From: Antitrichia curtipendula
Taxonomy: Eukaryota > Streptophyta > Bryopsida > Hypnales > Leucodontaceae
Assembly: GCA_951230915.1 (NCBI GenBank)
Contig: OX579637.1
Span: 30,690,001 to 30,754,000, forward strand
Reading direction: 5' to 3'
Length of the DNA stretch: 64,000 nucleotides
The translations under genes were made by a program, and so were the position numbers. Shown here one piece after another: positions 13,401 through 24,059 of this stretch. How positions within the stretch are numbered: position 1 is the stretch's first letter; every line of letters begins with the position of its first letter. Under the pieces are notes generated by a model that had not been told where the DNA came from, ran no database searches, and saw only the letters and a list, made by a program, of their open reading frames with translations.

Positions 13401-16400
13401 GAACTTGGACTTGGGATCCCTAAATTACAGGATATGGTTGGTTTTATTTATTTTTCTCTTTGGCAAATGAAATATGCCCAAATGCACATGACCAAAAATA
13501 CTTCATGGAGTCAAATTCCTAACTCCAGTTGCAACTTACACAGTTCTTTGTTTCATGGTTTTACATCAAAATTCCATGAACTTGGACATGGGATCCGTAA
13601 ATATGGGATATGGTTGGTTTTATTTATTTTTCTCTTTTGCACATAAAATACCCTCAAATGCGTATGACTGTAATTACTTCACGAACTCAAACTCCTAACT
13701 CCATATGCAACTTACACAATTCCTTCTTCCATGGTTTCACGTCAAAATTCCATAATCATGGACATGGGATCCCTAAAGTACAGGATATGGTTGGTTTTAT
13801 TTATCTTTCACTATTGCACATAATGTATTTAAAATCCGCATGACCGTAAATATTTCATGAACTCAAATTCCTAATTCCATTTGCAACTTACACAATTCTT
13901 TCTTCTATGGTTTCACGTCAAAATTCCATGATCATGGACATGGGATCCCTAAAGTATAGGATATGGTTGGTTTTCCTTATTTTTCACACTTGCACATATT
14001 GTATTTAAAGTGCGTATGACCGTAAATATTTCACAAACTCAAACTCCTAACTTTATTTGCAACTTACACAATTCTTTCATCCATGGTTTCATATCGAAAT
14101 TCCATGAATTTGGACATGGCATCCCAAAAGTACTGGACATGGTTGGTTTTATTTGTTTTTCTCTTTCGCATAAAAAATACCCCCAAATGCGCATGACCGT
14201 AACTATTTTCACAAACGCAAACTTCTAACTCCATTTGCAACCTACACAATTTTTTCTTCCATGGTTTCACGTCAGAATTCCATGAACTTGGACTTGGGAT
14301 CCCTAAACACAGGATATGGTTGGTTTTATTTATTTTTGTCTCTTTTGCACATAATATGTCTAAAATGCGCATGCCCGAAAATACTTCATGGACTCAAACT
14401 CCTAACTCCATTTGCAACTTACACAATTCTTTCTTTCCTGGGTTCACTTTAAAATTTCATGAACTTGAACTTGGGATCCCTAAGTACAGGATGTGGTTGG
14501 TTTTATTTATTTTTCTCTTTTGCACATAAAATACCTCCAAATGCGCATGACCAAAATTACTTCACGAATTCAAACTCCTAACGCCATTTGCAACTTACAC
14601 AATTCTTTCTTCCATGGTTTTACGTCAAAATTCCATGAACTTGGACTTGGGATCCCTAAACACAGGATATGGTTGGTTTTATTTATTTTTGTCTCTTTTG
14701 CACATAATATGTCTAAAATGCGCATGCCCGAAAATACTTCATGGACTCAAACTCCTAACTCCATTTGCAACTTACACAATTCTTTCTTTCCTGGGTTCAC
14801 TTTAAAATTTCATGAACTTGAACTTGGGATCCCTAAGTACAGGATGTGGTTGGTTTTATTTATTTTTCTCTTTTGCACATAAAATACCTCCAAATGCGCA
14901 TGACCAAAATTACTTCACGAATTCAAACTCCTAACGCCATTTGCAACTTACACAATTCTTTCTTCCATGGTTTTACGTCAAAATTCCATGAACTTGGACT
15001 TTTGATCCTGAATGTACAGGATATGGTTGGTTCCATTTATTTTTCACCTTGGCACATGGAATACGCCCAAAGGCGCATGATCAAAAATACTTCATGAAGT
15101 TAAACTCCTAATTTTATTTGCACCTTACACAATTCATTCTTCCAAGGTTTCATGTCAAAATTCCATGAACTTGGACTTGGAATCTCTAAGTACAGGATGT
15201 GGTTGGTTTTATTTATTTTCCTCTTTCGCACATAAAATATGCCCAAATGTGCATGAGCGTAATTATTTCACGACCTCAAACTCCTAACTCCATTTGTAAC
15301 TTACACAATTCTTTCTCCCATGGTTTCACGTCAAAATTTCATGAACATGGACTTGGAATCCGTAAAGTACAAGATATGGTTGGTTTTGCCGATTTTTCTC
15401 TTTTGCACATGAAATATGCTTAAATGCGTTTGACCTTAAATATTTCACGAATTCAAACCCTTACTCCATTTGCAACTTACATAATTCTTTCTTCCATGGG
15501 TTTCCGGCAAAATTCCATGAACTTGGACTTGGGATCCCTAAATACAAGATATGGTTGGTTTTATTTATTTTCCTCTTTCGCACATAAAATACCCCCAAAT
15601 GCGCATGACCGAAAATACTTCATGGATTGAAACTCCTATCTCCGTTGGCAACTTACAAATTCATTCTCCCATAGAATCACGTCAAAATTCCATGAACTTG
15701 GACTTGGAATCCGTAAAGTACATGATATGGTTGGTTTTATTTATTTTTCTCATTTGCACATGAAATATGCTTAAATGCATTTGACCGTAAATATTTCACG
15801 AATTCAAACCCCTTACTCCATTTGCAACATACACAAATCTTTCTTCCATGGATTCACATCAAAATTCCATGAATTTGGACTTGGGATCCCTAAAGTACAG
15901 GATATGGTTGGTTTTATTTATTTTTCTCTTTTGCACATAAAATACCCCTAGATGCGCATGGCCGTAATTATTTCACGAACTCAAACTCCTAACTCCATTT
16001 GCAACTTATACAATTTTTTCCTCCATGGTTTCACGTCAAAATTCCATGAACTTGGACTTGGGATCCTTAAGTACATGATATAGTTGGTTTGATTTATTTT
16101 TCTCTTTTGCACATAAAATACCCAAAAATGCGCATGACCGTAATTATTGCACAAAGTCAAACACCTAATTCCATTTGCAACTTACACAATTCTTTCTTCC
16201 ATGGTTTCACTTCAAAATCCATGAACTTGGACTTGGGATCCCTAAATACAAGATATGGTTGGTTTTATTTATTTTCCTCTTTCGCACATAAAATACCCCC
16301 AAATGCGCATGACCGAAAATACTTCATGGATTGAAACTCCTATCTCCGTTGGCAACTTACAAATTCATTCTCCCATAGAATCACGTCAAAATTCCATGAA

Positions 16401-17745
16401 CTTGGACTTGCGGTCCCTAAGTACACGATATGGTTGGTTTTGTTTATTTTTCTCTTTTGCACATAACATACCCCCCAAATGCGCATGGCCGTAAATATTT
16501 CACGAATTCAACCTTCTAATTCCATTTGCAACTTACACAGTTCTTTCTTCCGTGGTTTCACGTCAAAATTCCATCAACTTAGACTTCAGATCCCTAAGTA
16601 CAGCATATCGTTGGTTTTATTTCTTTTTCTTTTTTGCACATGAAGTACCCCAAAATGCGCATGACCGTAAATATTACATGAACACAAACTCCTAACTCGA
16701 TTTGCAACTTACACAATTCTTTCTTCCATGGTTTCACGTCAAAATTCCATAAACTTGGACTTTGAATCCTGAAAGTACAGAATATGGTTGGTTTGATTTA
16801 TTTTTTTCTTTTGCACAAGAAATACCCCCAAATGCGCATGGCCGTAAGTATTTCATGAACTCAAACTCCTAACTTCATTTGCAACTTTCACAGTTCTTTC
16901 TTCCATGGTTTCACGTCGAAATTCCATGAACTAGGACATGGGATTCCTAAAGTACAGGATATGGTTGGTTTTGATTATTTATCTCTTTTACACATAAAAT
17001 ACCCCCAAATGCGCATGATTGTAAATATTTCACGAATTCAAATTCCTAAGTCCATTTGCAGCTTACACAATTCTTTTTTCCATGGTTTCACATCAAATTT
17101 CTAATAATTTGGACTTGGGATCCCTTAAGTACAGGATATGGTTGGTTTTGTTTATTTTTCTCTTTTGCTCATAAAATACCCCCAAATGCGCATGATCGTG
17201 AATATTTCAAGAATTCAAACTCCTAACTCCATTTGCAACTTACACAATTTTTTCTTCCATGGTTTCACGTCAAAATTCCATGAACTTAGACTTTGGATCC
17301 TGAATGTACAGGATATGGTTGGTACTATTTATTTTTCTCTTTTGCACATAAAATACCCCCAGATGCGCATGGCCATAAATATTTCACGAATTCAAACTCC
17401 TAACTCCATTTGCAACTTACACAATTCTTTCTTCCATGATTTCACGTCAAATTTCTATGAATTTGGACTTGGGATCCCTAAAGTACAGGATATGGTTGGG
17501 TTTTTTCTGTTTTTCTTTTGCATGTAAAATACCTCTAAATGCGCATGATCGTAAATATTTCACGAACTCAAATTCCTAACTCCATTTGCAACTTAGACAA
17601 TTCTTTCTTCCATGGGTTTATATCAAAATTCCATGAATTTGGACTTGGGATCTCTAAAGTACAAGATATGGTTGGTTTTGTTTATTATTCTATTTTGCAT
17701 ATAAGGTACCTCAAAATGCAAATGACCCTAAATATTTCTTTTTTA
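7456..17745. repeat. Satellite B, 177-bp tandem repeat, about 58 copies
   Basis: The landmark GATATGGTTGG recurs at 7601, 7778, 7955, 8132, 8309 and 8486, an exact 177-bp period, and the array continues to about 17,745. Because 177 is 59 codons, the plus strand has long accidental open frames (up to 274 codons at 10,458-11,282). Frames break wherever a monomer gains or loses a base, as expected for non-coding satellite DNA. Monomer length is close to that of plant centromeric satellites, but this sequence alone does not show centromere function. Confidence 0.95.
14280..15001. repeat. Recent two-monomer duplication inside satellite B
   Basis: The segment starting at about 14,280 repeats almost without change 353 bp downstream and runs for more than one unit. 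Similar local homogenisation occurs at about 10,600 versus 10,960 (354 bp, two monomers) and at 15,551-15,700 versus 16,255-16,405 (704 bp, four monomers). Confidence 0.8.
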
Positions 17746-18239
17746 GAATTACCAATTTTACCTAATTTGCATCTTTAGTGAAAATTCATGGAATTCTTAT
17801 GGAAAAGTTTAGAGAATATTAAATGCACAAGATGGAATTGGGGCAAAGAACATGTGTTCATGGACTTTTTTTTGAAGTTATCATTTAAAGAATATTTTTT
17901 AAAGCTTCTTCATGGTCTTATCTATTAGTTCTTTTATATTTCTTTCAACATTTTTAATTCTTAACACATAATTTAACTTCCTAATGAAATGCATAATGTA
18001 GAATGTGTTGTGTAGTACACACTGCAATAATTGAATGATCCTTACATTTGGTTCTGAATAGATAAATACGATACAACTGTTTCACTTCTGAGGAGTGCAT
18101 CTCGTATTCCTTACTCTAATATTTGATTCCACCAGTGATGAAAATGGATGATTTCTATAGTCACCTATATTCGTTGTATAAGGGTTAAAGACATGCTCTA
18201 ATAAAATGGGTAAGTGTTTAGGATTTGTGTTCCTACATA
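17746..18239. other. AT-rich spacer after satellite B
   Basis: No gene, RNA or repeat recognised. The last satellite monomer decays into unrelated AT-rich sequence near 17,745. Confidence 0.5.
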
Positions 18240-18498
18240 CAGATTTGTGCTCCCGGATAAAGGTTTCTTGCTCCCGAGTATTAAGGGTTTGTACTCCCCG
18301 GTAAGGTTTAGGTTTTAGGGCTAGGTTTTCGCTCCCGGGTAAGATTTTCTGCTGCAGGGTAATAGTTTTAGCACCCGGATAAGGCTTTGGCTCCTAGGTA
18401 AGGTTTTTGTTCCTGGGTAAGGTTTCTGCTCCCGGGTATAGGCATTGGCTTCCGGGTATAGGCTTTGGCTTCTCGGGTATAGGATTTGGCTTCCCAGG
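18240..18498. repeat. ~24-bp tandem repeat around CTCCCGGGTAAGGTTT
   Basis: About ten degenerate units read roughly GGTTT-TGGCTCCCGGGTA. The array is cut by the hAT insertion. The sequence right of the element (35,001 onward: TAAGACTTTGGCTTAC) continues the same pattern, so removing the element and one target copy restores a continuous repeat. Confidence 0.8.
18491..18498. repeat. Left 8-bp target site duplication TTCCCAGG
   Basis: TTCCCAGG directly precedes the left terminal repeat and is repeated exactly at 34,993-35,000, directly after the right terminal repeat. Eight-base duplications are the hallmark of hAT insertion. Confidence 0.93.
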
Positions 18499-18505
18499 CA
18501 GGGTT

Positions 18506-18836
18506 GACAGGACGTCCGGCGGACGTGGGCGCTGACCCCCGAACGTCTTCTGACATCCCTAGACGGGCCGTCCGAATGGTCGGATTGTCCACGCGGTCAG
18601 ATCATCCGCGCGGACGATCCGACCGATCGGACGGCCCGACCGCGCGGTTAGGAGGCTCGCGGACGGGCCCTCGGGCGGACAGGGCGTCGGGCTCCCGGAC
18701 GCAATCGTGCGGACGGGATTGCGCGGACGGGCACGTGCGGACGGGACGTTCGCGCAATCCCGTCCGCAAGATCTGCCTGTCCGATTCTGGGCCGTCCGAT
18801 TTGCACGTACGCGTCCGTATTGCCTGGTCCGCCTTC
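18506..18836. repeat. Left subterminal CGGACG-rich array
   Basis: A GC-rich run of CGGACG, CGTCCG, GCGGACGGG and CCGTCCGA words begins within 10 bp of the left transposon end. It stops 290 bp before the start of the first gene. Similar arrays lie at the right end and before each other gene. In known hAT elements subterminal repeats bind the transposase; a dual role as binding sites and promoter is inferred. Confidence 0.85.
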
Positions 18837-18842
18837 GGATGC

Positions 18843-18850
18843 CATAAATA
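18843..18850 (+). promoter_or_regulatory. TATA-like box for the left-end gene
   Basis: CATAAATA lies at the gene-proximal edge of the CGGACG array, about 280 bp before the ATG at 19,126. The same placement (array, then TATA-like box, then gene) is seen for the other element genes. Confidence 0.5.
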
Positions 18851-19125
18851 GCGCGGTGGACGGCTCATTCCTCACAATTGTTTCCCTTGCGGAGTGGGTG
18901 ATCCAGTGCCTCTCAGTGGCTCTACGTGCCCCTTTCGTTTTGGTGCGTGAACGATTGTGCTCGAATACTGAATTGCACCAAATTATTTTGGTGATTACTT
19001 GGTTTTGAAGGCCTTGTTATCAACTTCACCTCGTTTCATTGGCAAGTGTCAAACATTTTGTTCAGTTCTCCTAAAGATTCATGTGAACTTTGTCATCAAA
19101 TCATTTCATTTTAATCAAGGTTATC

Positions 19126-20223
19126 ATGCCTCGCAATAGTAGTTCAAGGTCTAGTAACAAAGGCAAATCCCAGGACATGAACTGGAGAGATTGGGCAAAT
19201 CCAATGTGTGTAGCTGAACCTGGATGGGAAGAAGAGCCCAAGAAGGTTTGGAATTGCACAATGTGCAAAAAGTACGTCAAAATGACGCACCTCTCCAAAA
19301 TGTGGTCACAAGAAAGAGCAGACAAGCAAGTTCAACGCTGGGAAGGACAAATTTCCACGTGCGAGAGCCAACACTTTGTGCACCGATACGAGGAAGTAAC
19401 GCGGTGCGCTGAGCTGCCTGACTCCAAACCAAATGTTATGAATTATTCCAACATGGCCATGGTTTGGGCAGAGATTGTACTCCACAAAGATGTAGACTGG
19501 CGCACAATTTACGGGAAAAATGTTGACAATATGAAGCGCACTGACGTTGTTATTTATACGAGTTGGACTCAATCGAGCGATTGTATGCGAATGTGGTCCA
19601 ATCGAGGGCAGTTTGGATTTCCGCCGGTTGTATTGCCGGATGCTAAGGATGAATGGTCGGACGAGAATGATGTAGAAGACAATCCAGCACCTGTAACATT
19701 TACAGTGGGACATGAGCGTCAAGAAGCTCGGGAAGACATCCAGTTCAATCAACAAATGCAAGAAGCTATGCGTAGAAGCATGGAGGATCGGGGTCAACAA
19801 CACGAGCATGACAGGTCCTACCAACATGATCGTACTGCATCTGGTTCACAAGATGGTCAAAGGGTCTTACACTACGCTAACGACCCCCGAGGTACTTATT
19901 ACAACCCAGAAAGAAGCCATGGAACCACACATGATTTTGGATCTAGCCAAGGAGGCTCCCAATACTATTCCGGATTTACTACGGGTGGTTCATATGAGCG
20001 TCACACAGGCTCTCGTCATGTTGAACCAAGGCAAGGAAGGTCTCAGCATCGTAATGTAGTTCCTCCTCCAACTTTTGGAGGTCCTTACTATGGAAATCCC
20101 AATCAAGGAGCTACGCCAAGCGACTATGGATGCACTTGGGGCGGAGGACCATATCTTGGCACTTATGGATCCGGTTCCACACCACCAAAACGTAGAGATG
20201 ACATCCATTCAGATTTCGAGTAA
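19126..20223 (+). CDS. Intact element protein, Cys/His N-terminal domain with disordered tail (365 aa)
   Basis: This is the only uninterrupted gene of the hAT element. An upstream TTG extends the frame by 12 codons, but the first ATG is at 19,126 (MPRNSSSRSSNKGKSQ). Residues ~10-130 hold a domain with WNCTMCKKYVKM, a CESQHFVH segment and MNYSNMAMVWAEIVLHKDVDW. The same pattern (ICKKYVKM, GHFVHR, INYSLASMVYVELI, KVDW) begins the RING protein at the other end of the element. CxxC plus His/Cys spacing suggests metal binding of a BED-like kind, but I recognise no named family. A helix QMQEAMRRSMED resembles a ubiquitin-interacting motif (low confidence). The last ~130 residues are rich in Gly, Ser, Tyr, His and Arg, ending near a basic PPKRRD that could be a nuclear signal. 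A role as accessory DNA-binding factor is inference. Confidence 0.8.
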   Translation: MPRNSSSRSSNKGKSQDMNWRDWANPMCVAEPGWEEEPKKVWNCTMCKKYVKMTHLSKMWSQERADKQVQRWEGQISTCESQHFVHRYEEVTRCAELPDSKPNVMNYSNMAMVWAEIVLHKDVDWRTIYGKNVDNMKRTDVVIYTSWTQSSDCMRMWSNRGQFGFPPVVLPDAKDEWSDENDVEDNPAPVTFTVGHERQEAREDIQFNQQMQEAMRRSMEDRGQQHEHDRSYQHDRTASGSQDGQRVLHYANDPRGTYYNPERSHGTTHDFGSSQGGSQYYSGFTTGGSYERHTGSRHVEPRQGRSQHRNVVPPPTFGGPYYGNPNQGATPSDYGCTWGGGPYLGTYGSGSTPPKRRDDIHSDFE

Positions 20224-21770
20224 AGTAGGTAGAGCTATTTTAGTCGTTGTCTCACAATCGAGTGGGCTTTGGAATCTTTTGTCATTGGATTATGGAGTGT
20301 GGCAATCATAGTACAAAATATCGGCATCTCAACGAATAGCATTTACGTACTAAAATACTTTGATGTAAATATATTGTATTAAAATGTATTTGGAGGTTGG
20401 TACTTGGTATCATCATAGCGGTGTCGTTCAAGTATCAACTGTATTGCTTTTCAATATAAAAAATATTTGCGTATGATGAAATTCTATTATCATTATCCCC
20501 TAATCGTTTTTGACTATGTTTTCACCAAAAACGTTCCAAAACTGCCATTTCTAATACTACTGTGAAATTTTAGAAAAAAAACATTCTTGGACACATGTAA
20601 CCATAGGATCTTGTAGTAAACTTGTTTAAGAAGATGTGGAAAAAATTTCAGAATTTCCCACAATGTGGACTGCAAAATAATAGTGTTTGAATTGACAAAA
20701 ATCATTTTTTTGTCCCTGCAAAAAAACGGGCAGCTGCCCTTTACAAGGTCACATTTGTATGAAAAAATGTCCAAAATGGTGGTTATTCTTTGGATTTATT
20801 CTTGAAGGCAAGTTGGCTACATGCTTGAAAATTTTCAGATCATTTGGAGTTGTACAACATATAGGAAAAAAATAGTAAGTAGGAAGAGGTAGAGAATGAT
20901 TCAAAACACTAAATTGTGAAGAATTTATTTATGGAATTGAAAAATGCCAATCCAACGGTTGTAATGTTGTAATAAACAATCTACATCCAATGTTTTTATT
21001 TTTTTTCAAAAATATTGAAAATTCAGTTAAATAAAAGACTTCAAAGTTTATTTTAGAGTTGAAATTCCATAACTACCCTTAAACTAAGAATCCTCATAAC
21101 TTTTGACTCATAGATCTAAATGGAATGATTCAAAGCTTCCCACGTACATATAAATCTAAAGAACCAATTTAAAATTTTTATTTTCTTAGAAAGTGATTTT
21201 TGAAGAAGTTTTTTTTGCTGCCCGTGCTGCCCGCCAAGGATTGAAAATGACATATCATGCAATAACTTTTTAACCATGTAGTCTAAATGTATGAGAATTG
21301 TGGGGCCTTAAAGCTACTCCTCGGGCACGTGTTGTATGAAAATTTTAAAGAAAAAAAATATAAATTCCATTTGTAGTGAGCTGCCCAAAATCGCTATGTT
21401 GCCAAAAAAAACACTTTGGTCTTTAAGGGGTTATATGTGTTCAACATTGATTATACAATTTTGAACCCAACCATACCAAGCTAACATCCATCAACAATAA
21501 TTGTTCAATTGCACTTCTCATCCAAGGATTTCAAGCAAAACATATGATGAATGCATAAATAGATGGTAGACATTGGACATTGGAAGTTTCAAAACACACA
21601 AACATTTCAAAACTTTATATGAATTATAAGGGTGCACATATATTGGCATACATTGATGGTGCATATATATACTAAATAGTTTGCAAACAATCATGCAAAT
21701 TTATATACTCGCCTCTACATTTACCTAATACTTCTATAGTTCTATCACTTCTATGTCGTTCACTAACACC
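20224..21770. other. Non-coding spacer between two convergent element genes
   Basis: AT-rich, with a few degenerate repeats: phrases like ATAACTTTT, a TCTAAATG block, and the words GGGCAGCTGCCC, CTGCCCGTGCTGCCCG and GAGCTGCCC at about 20,728, 21,216 and 21,380. No coding sequence is recognised. It holds the shared 3' ends of the plus-strand gene and the minus-strand kinase-like gene. Confidence 0.5.
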
Positions 21771-21777
21771 ATAGACA

Positions 21778-23261
21778 CTAATATGAGTGGCGGAAGTGTT
21801 CATCCGGAATAGGCCAGTTGTAATTATTGGTAAATCGATGGATGATTTCGGACAAGCTACCGCGAGATTCAATCACCGAATCACAAAGGTGCTCCAAGTA
21901 AAGGTGAAAAATCTTTGCCAAATCCTCATGGCTAAATCTTGTATGTCCTTTATTTTCCTGATGTAAGCTCACATAGTCCGCCGACATGCAACCATTGTTG
22001 ATGGCTTGAGCTATTCGACCAACCGCATATTCCTCTGATTTACGTGATAAAATCGGTATTGTTGACACATCCGCATCTCTTCTATGTAAATATGCAATAG
22101 AAGGGTCCACCCATCACCTCTTTTTCAAGGTCTCAGTCCGCTCACTCTGAAAGATGAACGTATACAAGGACTTCATTGGTTGATTACGTAAAGTAGTCAT
22201 GCCCCAATCGCAAACTCCAATGTAAATACGTGACTCATCATCGGGAAAGTGAAACATAATGTTGTCCAATGAAAGATCATTGTGCAAATGTCCAACGCTG
22301 TGCACTGCATTCATGAGGTGCACCAATGCCCATGCAAGCTCTGTGCGCTTCTTCCTCCAACGACCAAGAAAAAAAGCTTTGGTCACCTCTTCCGGGGTCG
22401 GTTGAGAATAAGCCAACCGAATGCCAATGTTATCGGGATACTCCTTATCCAATTTTAACATTTGCTTCAATGTTCTCCATTCCACCAATACGAGTACCCT
22501 TCGCTTTGCGTTACATGAACAGCAGAAAACCGGATAACTCCATCATGTGGAATTCTCACTGCCATTGACTCGTTTTGGTGTTCCAACCTTGCGAGCGGAG
22601 GTCGTAAGCGTTGTTGATGAGATACCTTCGCTGCGAACTCCCAAAATGTGGGTATCTCACGACATCCTTCAATTCGGACCCTCCGAATTGTTGCGTATCC
22701 ACCCCTCAGGATTTGATCATCTTGTGGAATCACCCTTGCTGTTTTTGGAAGCCCTAAAAGATGTTGTCACCCACGTTGCAACTCCACAAGTCCCTCATCC
22801 CTATTCTTCCAACCCATTGAACCTTGCCTATTTCGATTCTTTGCAAAAGGGGCGCATTGGCGAACAAACAAGTCTGCCCTCAAAATGACCTATTCAAAAG
22901 CGCCATCACCTACGCGGTGTTGCTTCGCGTACTTCTATAAGATCACCTTTGCATTCCACAATGCATCATGGACCTTGTTCTTCAAAAATTGTTGAAAGCC
23001 CTTCCTCTCCATTTCATGAATCGAGTAAGGTACGTTTAAAGCATCCGTGAAGTTCTGTGCCATATCTCCCTTGAATTTAGCTGGGCCCTCGTCTTCATAC
23101 CTCGCATATTTGGTATACAACGACGCAGTGGTTTCCGACTCATAAAAATTGACAATGCACTCAATGAGAAATGCTTTGCAAGCGAGAGAGGGAGCGTCCA
23201 TACTCGCCTCACTGTCCGGCTTCACTCGTTTGTCCTTCGCAGCCTTCTTTGATCTCGGCAT
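21778..23261 (-). pseudogene. Protein-kinase-like gene, broken by four stops and one frameshift
   Basis: ATG 23,261 (MPRSKKAAKDKRVKPDSEAS) opens one frame that runs through TAG 22,937, TAG 22,892 and TGA 22,769 to a kinase N-lobe. There a glycine loop ILRGGYATIRRVRIEG is followed by WEFAAKVS, which holds the ATP lysine. Near 22,490, at the hinge (YSY/LVEWRTLKQML), one base is missing and the frame shifts. The catalytic loop then reads LHNDLSLDNIMF (HND in place of HRD) and the metal site CDWG (in place of DFG). TGA 22,116 interrupts just before WVDPS, where an activation-loop end would lie. The gene ends at 21,778. The first ~160 residues match no family I know. It is transcribed inward from the CGGACG array at 23,480-24,050. 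Whether any form is expressed is unknown. Confidence 0.72.
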
Positions 23262-23479
23262 TGTGATGAAATCACGTTTAGAAGTGCACTTGCAATTTGT
23301 AATCCACAAGGCAATATACGATATGCCAAATGATCATACACAAAATGTAGAAAAAAAAAGCACCAAGTATCCCTTAGAAATCACACTCTTATCTTCCCTT
23401 AGAAAAGAGCCAACGGAGGATCAACCACCAAGCTCTCCGCTCTCTCTTGCATGACACAAGGGGGAAAATAAAAGTGAGG

Positions 23480-24050
23480 AGCGGACGGGCTGTCTAACTC
23501 TTTTATGCAAGGCGGACGCCTCGACCGTCCGATCAAGCGGACGCCACCCGTCCGACACATCAGACGGCCCCGGTGAATCGGACGGCCGCTGTCCGCTCTG
23601 GGCCGTCCGACCCTAAAATCGAAGGCGGACGCCTCGCGCGTCCCCTTGTTCGGGCGGACGAGACGACGCGGACGGATAGTCGTCCGCCTCGTCAGGATCG
23701 TCCAATCAGGCGGACGCCACCCGTCCGACACATCAAACGGCTCCGGTGAAACGGACGGCCGCCGTCCGCTCTGGGCCGTCCGATTCTAAAATCGAAGGCG
23801 GACGCCTCGCCCGTCTGCCTGATCGGGCGGACAAGACGACGCGGACGGACAGTCGTCCGTCTCGTAAGGACTGTCCAATCAAGCGGACGCCGCCCGTCCG
23901 ACTAATCGGACGGCCCCGATGTATCGGATGGATGCCGTCCGCCTTGGGCCATCCGACCTGGGCAATCCGCCTGATCGGACAGCCCCTCTCAAGTGGAGAT
24001 CAAACTGAGAGATTTTTCGAGGTCGTCCGACCAGGCGGACGACTGCATCA
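23480..24050. repeat. Internal CGGACG array with a 173-bp tandem unit
   Basis: GCGGACGCC(A/G)CCCGTCCGAC starts at 23,537, 23,710 and 23,883, giving a 173-bp period with a third partial copy. Units also share TCTGGGCCGTCCGA, AAAATCGAAGGCGGACGCC and GACGACGCGGACGGA. Differences between units are often CG versus TG or CA. The array is immediately upstream of the kinase-like gene. It also marks the inner limit of the first gene pair. Confidence 0.85.
23501..23508 (-). promoter_or_regulatory. TATA-like box for the kinase-like gene
   Basis: On the minus strand GCATAAAA lies inside the edge of the CGGACG array, about 240 bp before the ATG at 23,261. Confidence 0.45.
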
Positions 24051-24059
24051 TCTGACTCC

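Noticed and set aside
3465..17745. CRISPR array
   Set aside because: The repeats are 177-bp monomers without short direct repeats separated by unique spacers, and the context is eukaryotic.
7445..17778. Long open frames encoding a repeated 59-residue peptide (up to 274 codons)
   Set aside because: They follow from a 177-bp satellite whose period is divisible by three. Frames break at random indels, starts are arbitrary and no gene structure surrounds them.
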